Origin: Kalymmatonema hyalinum WJT4-NPBG1 | GTDB taxonomy: Bacteria > Cyanobacteriota > Cyanobacteriia > Cyanobacteriales > Nostocaceae | DNA length: 57,285 nucleotides | Reading direction: 5' to 3' | Assembly (NCBI GenBank): GCA_019359075.1 | Contig: JAHHIB010000057.1 | Span: 1-57,285, forward strand | Shown here: in pieces, positions 50,876 through 57,285 of the stretch | Layout of the letters: each line of letters begins with the position of its first letter | Position numbering within the stretch: position 1 is the first letter of the stretch | Translations under genes and position numbers: made by a program | Notes under the pieces: generated by a model | Told to the model about the DNA's origin: nothing | Databases searched by the model: none | What the model saw: only the letters and a program-made list of their open reading frames with translations

Positions 50876-51955
50876 CTAAGTCCAGTACAGAATTTTAGCA
50901 TTGGGAAAGCGCCGTCCAATCTCACCCTCAAAAAAGCGCTTCATAGTCTTCATCGTATCATTATCATAGACATACTTTGTGCCGCCAAACTTATTTCGCT
51001 TGACACTGCGTTTGTCTTCGTCCATGTCTAGTTTTGAATGAGGATACCACGTTTGCAACACCTCTTTTGAGCCTGGTGTAAAGCGGTGCGAGATGAGTTC
51101 AAAAGTGAGGTCACAATCAAAATCTAGCGCTTCGCTAATCTGGTCAAATAGACGACCATAATGCATCTCCCAATCATCTATATGCATAATAGGTGCAATG
51201 ACCAAACCTACCGGATACCCGCCACCACCTCGTTCTGGTGGTAGCGCTAACCGTCGCAATGCCATCAGTCGTGATGATACGGACGCTGTACCACCCTCAA
51301 ACCGACCAGAAACAGGCGCAGCATTCACACTTATCCGGCAGCGTGTATGACCATTGTGTGGCAAATTGAGTAGCTCATCCACAGCATCAAACTTCGACAC
51401 CCATCGTAGATGTGCGTCATCACGAGTGCCAAAGTAGCGGATACATTCAGCAAGGCTTCCTGTCAGATGCTCGATACCTAAGGGATCAGTATAACAGCTA
51501 ACCTCAAAACTTGTTGGGTTCCCTGCTTTCTCGTAAGCTGCCAAGTTCTCTAATATTTGCGGCAAGTTAGCAAACACGCGAATGACTGGCGGACCTTGCA
51601 AGCTCCCTGCTAAGTAGCAATATTGACAGTGGGCTGGACAGCCTTCCGCAAGATGAAATTGCCAGTCAGCCGATGGTGGGATGGGGCTGAGTTTAAAGGA
51701 ACTGGGCGGAGCCGTCACAACTGCAAGGGTGCGTTTGGCAATATCATAAGTATCGCGTTCAGATTCTCCACGCAAACCTGTCAGGCGATTTCGCGGTAAC
51801 TCTTGTATAGGTAAGTTGAGAGACTGTAGGCGTGCTAATATCTGCTGTCCCCACGGTTCAGCAAGCGCAGCGGGTGTGAACAACACCTGCTCTGGCATCC
51901 ATAATTTTGGTTGTCGCAAAGGTGTGTTTGGTGTTAGAAGATTGTCTGCAATCAT
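50876..51955 (-). CDS. Spore photoproduct lyase-like radical SAM protein
   Basis: A 359-residue radical SAM enzyme. The 4Fe-4S motif is CPAHCQYCYLAGSLQGPP (C-x3-C-x2-C, about residues 105-112). The following segments (IRVFANLPQILENLAAYEKA; FEVSCYTDPLGIEHLTGSLA; HLRWVSKFDAVDELLNLPHN) match SplB-like proteins, which in endospore formers repair thymine photoproducts. In cyanobacteria, which make no spores, the homologue's lesion or substrate is unproven. The C-terminal FGGTKYVYDNDTMKTMKRFF is the conserved end of this subgroup. ATG 51955 is used. It is a lone gene, so regulation by light or UV cannot be judged. Confidence 0.88.
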   Translation of the reverse strand: MIADNLLTPNTPLRQPKLWMPEQVLFTPAALAEPWGQQILARLQSLNLPIQELPRNRLTGLRGESERDTYDIAKRTLAVVTAPPSSFKLSPIPPSADWQFHLAEGCPAHCQYCYLAGSLQGPPVIRVFANLPQILENLAAYEKAGNPTSFEVSCYTDPLGIEHLTGSLAECIRYFGTRDDAHLRWVSKFDAVDELLNLPHNGHTRCRISVNAAPVSGRFEGGTASVSSRLMALRRLALPPERGGGGYPVGLVIAPIMHIDDWEMHYGRLFDQISEALDFDCDLTFELISHRFTPGSKEVLQTWYPHSKLDMDEDKRSVKRNKFGGTKYVYDNDTMKTMKRFFEGEIGRRFPNAKILYWT

Positions 51956-52170
51956 TTATCTTGCTAATTCTTCCTAAAAAATTTAGGTATCAAGGCTCAA
52001 CAGCAGGAAGACACATTTGTGCCAACATGAAAACTACTACACTGATGTCATATAATTTTATTTTAAAGCCCTGAAAAACAGGCTGGTACCTATAAATAGA
52101 GCGGGTTCTACCCAACTAAAAGTAGTAATTTTCTGTTGCAATTCTTGCTGACTTTAAGTATGAAACAAGA

Positions 52171-52281
52171 GTGCAAAAGTCAATTGGCTCAAAACTGAAC
52201 CACAGATTAACACTAGTTAATTATCTGTGTGCATCTGTGGTTCTGTCTATCCTTAAATCATACTTTTGCAAGAAGTCTATT
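52171..52281. mobile_element. Miniature element, 111 bp (bare form of the 14944-15339 element)
   Basis: The ends are GTGCAAAAGTCAATT at 52171 and TACTTTTGCAAGAAGTCTAT at 52261. The centre has AACCACAGATTAAC and ATCTGTGTGCATCTGTGGTT, a self-complementary pair. The size, both ends and the centre match the outer element at 14944-15339 without its inner insertion. The rest of the gap 51956-52349 shows no gene. Confidence 0.65.
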
Positions 52282-52349
52282 GATAGAACTCTAAGTTTGT
52301 ACGGACTTGTACAAATCTATTTTTCCTTTTAGATAAATTTGTTTACACT

Positions 52350-54020
52350 TCAGATCGCATGACCAATCATCAGGCACCATGCCAACCCACCCAATACTAA
52401 CAACAAAGGTGTCAACCAATCGCCCCAACGCACGTATAAAGTCTGAGTTTGCCGTCGATATATTGTTTCTGTATGCACTTCGTACGTATTATGCCCAGAT
52501 ATCCATACTGTTTTGCCGTGGGGATTCACAAAAGCTGAATATCCTGTATTTGTTGCCCGCACTGCCCATCTATCAGTTTCAATTGCCCGCATGATATCCT
52601 GTGCATGGTGCTGAGCGGGCATAGCTGCACTGTAATGGGCATCATTGGAAGAACTCAGGATAAATTGCCCACCTGCAGCTGCTTGACGGCGAAATTGCCT
52701 AGAAAAAGCAGATTCGTAACAAATACCAACAATAGCGCGACCAAAAGGTGTGTCGAAGACCTGATTTGGCGAACCTGGAACTTGATGTTCGTCCAAAGGC
52801 GATAAACGGCTAATGATACCACCTAAAATTGATTCAAACGGAATATATTCCCCAATTGGAACCATCTTTGCTTTGCCGTAGCGGCTTTTGATCTCACCAT
52901 CGCCAGCGATCGTAAACAAACTATTTGTATAGCTGCTTCCTTTTTTATAAAAACCTCCAATCCAAGCAACTACACCTTTTTCCCGCACTGCTGTCACCAA
53001 AGAACTACCCATAATCTCATCCTGGAAAAAAGGCAAAGCGCCTTCTGGGGTCAGTACTCCATCTACACCTTGGTCTGCTAATTTGAGATATCCAGCGGTG
53101 TAGCCTTCAATGGCGCGACGAAAACCTTCTGGATAAAGCTTGATTTCGTTGGGGACATTTCCCTGAACAATCCCCACTTTCATCGCTGCTTCTGGTAATT
53201 GGGCAAGAGGACGGCTGTATAAACCAAACCCGATAAGGTGGAGAATAATAAATAACGCTACAGCGCTTGCGAAATAAAACAATCGTACACGCGTAGAAAA
53301 CTCAGAGGAAATCTTGGGGTTCTTGGCGTCTATGTCCTGCGGACACGCTAAGCCCAAAGCGCTCCCTTCGGGTATGCTAAGGCGGTTTATCCACGTTTCA
53401 GCAATCAAGCCATTCACTGCAACAATAGCCGCTGTCACCGCGCTAGGTCCAGAAAGTTGACCAAGGTGTAAAATTGCGAGATTATGCGGACTTTGAGTGT
53501 AAGAAAGAGAACTCCAATACAAAGGACCAGCACTCCAAAGAGCTTCTAATCCGCACCACAAGGCTGTGCCAATTAAGACACGAACAAACCCATTGTGGAT
53601 GGAACGGCAAAACACTCGCATCGCGATCGCCCAACAAGCAACTAACGCGGCTCCCCAAAGGCTGATGAATACCCAACAAAAAAGGGCGATCGCCAAACTT
53701 GCCAACCAAGGAACCCCCATCCAAGTCATGGGGTGAATCCCCGTAATCCAGGATAGGGCAACGCCGTGATAACCAATACCCCAAGCGAGTGATAGGGGGA
53801 GAAGAGCACAGGGGGATGGGTTTTTGCGTTGAAAAGAAGAACTAACAACTAATACCCATAGGGGAGCAAGGGCAATCCACGCTAATAACCACACGCCGTA
53901 AGGTGCGACGGTCAACCCCATCAAAACACCACTACATAGAGCAATCAAGTAGGGGATTAAGATAGTACTCCCCCCCTGCTTTCCCTGCTCCCGAAGCTTC
54001 TTACTCTGCCTCTGCTGCAT
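52350..54020 (-). CDS. lnt: Apolipoprotein N-acyltransferase
   Basis: Lnt adds the third acyl chain to lipoproteins at the plasma membrane. About six N-terminal helices (30-250) precede a nitrilase-fold domain, followed by a final membrane helix ([18 protein letters not shown]). The catalytic triad is visible: Glu in [13 protein letters not shown], Lys in [17 protein letters not shown], and Cys in [31 protein letters not shown] is also conserved. The stretch [20 protein letters not shown] (about 53330-53390) is absent from typical Lnt and is encoded by inserted palindromic repeat DNA in a loop, without breaking the frame. ATG 54020 overlaps gyrA by 20 bp; ATG 54065 is an alternative. The first 15 residues come from C-rich filler. 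Confidence 0.92.
   Translation of the reverse strand: MQQRQSKKLREQGKQGGSTILIPYLIALCSGVLMGLTVAPYGVWLLAWIALAPLWVLVVSSSFQRKNPSPCALLPLSLAWGIGYHGVALSWITGIHPMTWMGVPWLASLAIALFCWVFISLWGAALVACWAIAMRVFCRSIHNGFVRVLIGTALWCGLEALWSAGPLYWSSLSYTQSPHNLAILHLGQLSGPSAVTAAIVAVNGLIAETWINRLSIPEGSALGLACPQDIDAKNPKISSEFSTRVRLFYFASAVALFIILHLIGFGLYSRPLAQLPEAAMKVGIVQGNVPNEIKLYPEGFRRAIEGYTAGYLKLADQGVDGVLTPEGALPFFQDEIMGSSLVTAVREKGVVAWIGGFYKKGSSYTNSLFTIAGDGEIKSRYGKAKMVPIGEYIPFESILGGIISRLSPLDEHQVPGSPNQVFDTPFGRAIVGICYESAFSRQFRRQAAAGGQFILSSSNDAHYSAAMPAQHHAQDIMRAIETDRWAVRATNTGYSAFVNPHGKTVWISGHNTYEVHTETIYRRQTQTLYVRWGDWLTPLLLVLGGLAWCLMIGHAI
53325..53388. repeat. In-frame palindromic repeat inserted in lnt
   Basis: TGTCCTGCGGACA is a perfect palindrome and AGCCCAAAGCGCTCCCTTCG continues the repeat pattern. 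The sequence adds about 20 residues to a loop between the membrane part and the nitrilase domain. The frame is kept and no stop is made, in contrast to the topoisomerase insertion. Confidence 0.6.
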
Positions 54021-56583
54021 CACCAGTATCGGGGGGAACGATCGCCACTCCCGTAATGACATCATCTTCGTCTAGGCGCTGCACTCGCACCCCAGTTGCA
54101 GATCGCGATTGGATAGATATCGCATTCACTGCCTGACGAATGATGATACCGCGACTGGTAACCATCATAATTTCATCATCGCTGTTGACAATGTGCAGAG
54201 TTGCGAGTTGGTCTTTGATTTTGCGATTTTTGAATTTGGTTGCCGTTAGACCTTGACCGGCACGATTTTGCAGGCGGAACTGGGCAACTGGGACACGTTT
54301 GCCGTATCCTCCGATTGTAATCACCAACGCCCAAGGACCAGTACTGCCGTTGGTTGGCACTTCTGTAGACTCTTCATTTTCAATTTCTTCTGTTTCGATT
54401 TCCTCGATTTCGGCTTCTGTGTCTGTATCTAAAGTTGCAAGAATGGCAGCGGGTAGAATATCCATTCCCACCAGTTCATCACCCTTACGCAATTTCATCG
54501 ATTTTACTCCACGAGTTGCCCGTCCCAGGGGACGCAGTTGTTCGTGGGTGCATCTAAAGTGAATTGCCATCCCTTGACGCGAACCAATGATCACGCTGTC
54601 TTCTACTCTGGCACGTCGCACCCAGCGGAGTTGGTCGCCTTCTTCTAAGGATATGGCAATCAAGCCGTTGGCACGAATATTGCTAAACGCTGCTAACTCG
54701 GTTTTCTTGATATTGCCGCCCTTGGTAAGCATGACCAAATATTCATCGCTGCTAAACTCGTCAACAGGGACAATCGAGGTGATTTTCTCTTCTTTGGGAA
54801 TGGGTAGCATTTGCACAATTGGTGTGCCGCGACTAGTACGAGAACCAACGGGGATTTGATACGCTTTCAGGCAGTAAACAACACCTCGTTCGCTAAAGAA
54901 GAGAATGCTGTCATGGTCGCAGCAAGTCAAGAAATGCTCAACGTTATCATCTTCTTTAATCTTGGCACCTGCTTTACCTCTGGTTGCGCGGCTTTGCGCT
55001 TCAAAGGTATTCACTGGCATTCGTTTGATGTAACCTTGCTCAGTCAGCAGAATCAGAGCTTTTTCATTGGCAATTAGATCACGCTCATCAATTTCTCCTT
55101 CAAGGGGTGAAATGACGGTGCGCCGAGGTGTGGCGTGTTTCTGTTTAAGTTGCGTGACTTCGGTTTGAATGATTTCTAAAATCCGCTCTCGCCGTGCCAA
55201 GATATCCTGCAAGTTAGCAATGATTGCTTGTAATTCTTCGTGTTCGGAGCGGATTTTGTCTGCTTCTAGCGCTGTTAAACGCCGCAGTTGCATTTGCAAT
55301 ATCGCATCTGCTTGCGCTTCCGAAAGTCCGTAGGTTGTGATCAACTCGCCTTTTGCCGTCGGCGCATCAGAAGCATGGCGAATTAAGTTAATAATTTCAT
55401 CTAGGTGTGCTAATGCAATCAATAAGCCTTGCAGTATGTGGTCGCGTTCTTCGGCTTTCCGCAGTTCGTAACGGGTGCGTCTGGTAATCGCTTCGATGCG
55501 GAAATCTAAGAAGACGTGCAAAAACTCCTTCAGGGTGAGTATCTGGGGTTCGCCATTCACTAGCGCCAGCATATTCGCCCCAAAGTTGGCTTGCAGGGGT
55601 GTTTGCTTGTAGAGGTTGTTGAGGACGACACGGGGATAAGCATCGCGCTTGAGCTCGATAACAATTCGCATCCCATCGCGATCGCTTTCATCCCGAATAT
55701 CGGCAATTCCCTCGAGCCTTTTTTCGTTCACCATCTCGGCAATTTTTTCAATCAACGCCGCCTTGTTGGTTTGGTAAGGCAATTCGGTGATGATAATTGC
55801 GTCTCTGTCAGGGCGTCCCCGTTGTTCAATAGTTTCAATATTCGCCACCCCGCGCATGGTGATTGAACCGCGCCCGGTGGTATAAGCTTCTTTAATTGCT
55901 GTCGTCCCTAGAATCTGACTCCCAGTAGGAAAGTCAGGTCCGGGGATATACTGCATTAACTGAAGGTCGGTTATTTCTGGATTTTCAATCAGTGCTACCA
56001 ACCCATCAATCAATTCACCCAAGTTATGCGGGGGGATGTTGGTTGCCATACCCACCGCAATCCCAGAGGAACCATTCAGCAGCAACTGTGGGATACGGGC
56101 TGGTAAGACTGTAGGTTCTTGCTGGGAAGCATCGAAGTTATCGATGAAATCGACTGTTTCCGATTCGATGTCTTGCAGAAGAGCATCGCTGGTTAAAGCT
56201 TCCAAGCGGCATTCTGTGTATCGCATTGCCGCTGGTGGATCGTTGTCTACCGAACCGAAATTTCCATGCCCTGCGATCAGCGGAAATCTCATGGAAAAAT
56301 CCTGCGCCATCCGCACCAAAGCGTCATAGACTGCTGTGTCGCCGTGGGGATGATATTTACCCAATACTTCCCCTACCACACGAGCGCATTTACGAAAGGG
56401 GCGATCAGCGCTTAACCCTAGTTCATGCATTGCGTAGAGAATGCGACGATGCACAGGTTTCAGACCATCCCTGGCGTCTGGTAGTGCCCGACCTACAATT
56501 ACGCTCATCGCGTATTCCAGATATGACCGGGACATCTCAATCCGCAGATCTGTTGGGATAATCCTCTCCTGAGAGGTTGTCAT
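54001..56583 (-). CDS. gyrA: DNA gyrase subunit A
   Basis: An 860-residue type IIA topoisomerase subunit that cuts and rejoins DNA to introduce negative supercoils. The N-terminal winged-helix domain has [17 protein letters not shown] (78-94); residue 83 is Thr where E. coli has Ser, and Asp87 is kept. The catalytic Tyr122 is in [12 protein letters not shown]. The coiled-coil tower and the six-bladed C-terminal pinwheel follow. The GyrA-box position reads [13 protein letters not shown], degenerate compared with QRRGG(K/R)G, as often in this lineage's GyrA/ParC-like proteins. An acidic insert ([17 protein letters not shown]) lies near residue 765. ATG 56583 is used. It shares a 20-bp overlap with lnt. 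Confidence 0.93.
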   Translation of the reverse strand: MTTSQERIIPTDLRIEMSRSYLEYAMSVIVGRALPDARDGLKPVHRRILYAMHELGLSADRPFRKCARVVGEVLGKYHPHGDTAVYDALVRMAQDFSMRFPLIAGHGNFGSVDNDPPAAMRYTECRLEALTSDALLQDIESETVDFIDNFDASQQEPTVLPARIPQLLLNGSSGIAVGMATNIPPHNLGELIDGLVALIENPEITDLQLMQYIPGPDFPTGSQILGTTAIKEAYTTGRGSITMRGVANIETIEQRGRPDRDAIIITELPYQTNKAALIEKIAEMVNEKRLEGIADIRDESDRDGMRIVIELKRDAYPRVVLNNLYKQTPLQANFGANMLALVNGEPQILTLKEFLHVFLDFRIEAITRRTRYELRKAEERDHILQGLLIALAHLDEIINLIRHASDAPTAKGELITTYGLSEAQADAILQMQLRRLTALEADKIRSEHEELQAIIANLQDILARRERILEIIQTEVTQLKQKHATPRRTVISPLEGEIDERDLIANEKALILLTEQGYIKRMPVNTFEAQSRATRGKAGAKIKEDDNVEHFLTCCDHDSILFFSERGVVYCLKAYQIPVGSRTSRGTPIVQMLPIPKEEKITSIVPVDEFSSDEYLVMLTKGGNIKKTELAAFSNIRANGLIAISLEEGDQLRWVRRARVEDSVIIGSRQGMAIHFRCTHEQLRPLGRATRGVKSMKLRKGDELVGMDILPAAILATLDTDTEAEIEEIETEEIENEESTEVPTNGSTGPWALVITIGGYGKRVPVAQFRLQNRAGQGLTATKFKNRKIKDQLATLHIVNSDDEIMMVTSRGIIIRQAVNAISIQSRSATGVRVQRLDEDDVITGVAIVPPDTGDAAEAE

Positions 56584-56778
56584 AACCTAAAAAACTCCAA
56601 AAATTGCAAATTTTAGCCGTTATACTGAGAAAAGAGCAAAAGTGTTCCCAATTATTGCTGAATTATTGCCGTTATTTGATACAATTTTAACATATACTCC
56701 TGTTTTTTGGCTTGTCCGTGAACAGTTAACAGTGAAAATAAACAGTTTTTAAGCTGTTAACTGCTAGCTAATAACTAA

Positions 56779-57177
56779 TTACTCATGACTGATGACTGCT
56801 TCTTGCCCAGACTTAAGTTGAGATGCAATAAAAGGGGCTTTGGGCGCAAGAAAAAATCCAATCAAACTGGCAAATAGGATTGGAGTCAAGGGAGTAAAAT
56901 TTGTCAATTTTGACAGCAGCAAGGTCGTACTTATGGGTGTGCGCGTCACCGCTGCATTGATAGCTGCCATCGTACAAATCATCGCCAGGGTAGGATTGAG
57001 TCCAGGAATCAACGCTGCGACTGCTTTGCCGACACAAGCACCAGTGAAAAATAGGGGAATAATAAATCCACCGCGCCATCCACCAGTGACAGTCATGCTG
57101 ATGGCAGCCATTTTAGCGAAGGCAAGCGCAAACAAGAAAAGAGCAGGAAAGCTTTGATTGACCAAAAATAATGGGAT
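56779..57177 (-). pseudogene. ClC-family chloride channel/antiporter, N-terminus lost to an IS
   Basis: The final about 130 residues of a ClC protein remain: SMTVTGGWRGGFIIPLFFTG with the GxFxP-type anion-pathway motif, CVGKAVAALIPGLNPTLAMI, and NAAVTRTPISTTLLLSKLTN, ending in FLAPKAPFIASQ. Upstream the frame reads only IPLFLVNQSF before it meets the terminal hairpin of an IS200/IS605 element (57178 onward). The missing part is about 300 residues and includes the selectivity filter. The ATG-like start at 57165 is internal, so no functional channel is expected. Confidence 0.8.
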
Positions 57178-57285
57178 ACAAGCCCCGTCCTAAAGGAGCG
57201 GCTTTTCTTGATTTTTAATATATTCCTTTAAAACCTCCAGTGGCGCACCCCCTACAGAAACAGCAAAATAACTAGGACTCCATAA
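57178..57285 (-). mobile_element. IS200/IS605-family element, end with TnpA tail
   Basis: On the minus strand the last 31 codons of a Y1 (HUH) transposase read LWSPSYFAVSVGGAPLEVLK, then EYIKNQEKPLL-TAG (57192-57190). LWSPSYF-----GGAPLE is diagnostic for TnpA of IS200/IS605. After the stop, AGCCGCTCCTTTAGGACGGG forms the element's terminal hairpin, ending at about 57178 next to the ClC fragment. The rest of the element continues past the window edge. Confidence 0.85.

Noticed and set aside
1-57285. tRNA or rRNA genes
   Set aside because: No cloverleaf with a GGTTCGAATCC-type T arm or rRNA core sequence was found on reading either strand; a tRNAscan/Infernal run would settle it.

Overview
The window comes from a filamentous, Nostocales-type cyanobacterium. 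The evidence is a complete psbA (photosystem II D1), a cyanobacterial-type adenylosuccinate lyase, many HIP1 octamers (GCGATCGC), heptanucleotide tandem repeats and small palindromic repeats typical of Nostoc relatives, and a large STAND/WD40 protein. Species cannot be fixed from the sequence alone; Scytonema/Tolypothrix/Nostoc-like genomes fit best.

Layout. 1-1.8 kb: a transposase tail and small hypothetical genes. 1.8-4.4 kb: a GC-rich, probably imported cassette (TetR regulator, GNAT acetyltransferase, broken DUF417 gene) bounded by duplicated control DNA with a 128-bp perfect direct repeat and four TetR-type operators. 4.5-13.6 kb: a glycosyltransferase locus with three intact and one truncated GT9 (heptosyltransferase-like) genes, GT1/GT4 enzymes and a GT4-GmhA fusion. 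This locus is decaying: one GT9 is cut by an IS-like relic, an SDR gene is fused by deletion to a GT2 remnant, and one GT4 carries an in-frame amber codon. 13.7-19.1 kb: YihY/BrkB membrane protein, nested miniature elements, a DUF411 protein, a topoisomerase IB gene broken by a small palindromic insertion, and purB. 19.2-24.4 kb: a 1535-residue two-partner-secretion exoprotein with possible toxin/immunity-like remnants downstream.

25.9-41.4 kb: a co-oriented Wzx/Wzy-type exopolysaccharide cluster. It has a Wzc-like tyrosine autokinase/co-polymerase, seven glycosyltransferases, a flippase, a polymerase/ligase, a WecG/TagA enzyme and a terminal WbaP/CpsE-type initiating phosphotransferase. No outer-membrane exporter (Wza/OPX) is present in the window. 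Together these genes would build a lipid-linked repeat unit, flip it, polymerise it and control chain length.

41.6-57.3 kb: an NB-ARC/14-blade WD40 protein, psbA (high-light type, Glu130), a Uma2 endonuclease-like gene, a class IV aminotransferase, a prolyl oligopeptidase, a spore-photoproduct-lyase-like radical SAM protein, lnt and gyrA (overlapping), and a ClC channel gene cut by an IS200/IS605 element that runs off the right edge.

The strongest things to follow up are the duplicated operator cassette with an empty-site/filled-site pair, the nested miniature elements with a second bare copy 37 kb away, the small palindromes that break one gene but are tolerated in another, and the decay concentrated in one of two polysaccharide loci. 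No clearly new defence or biosynthetic system could be demonstrated.
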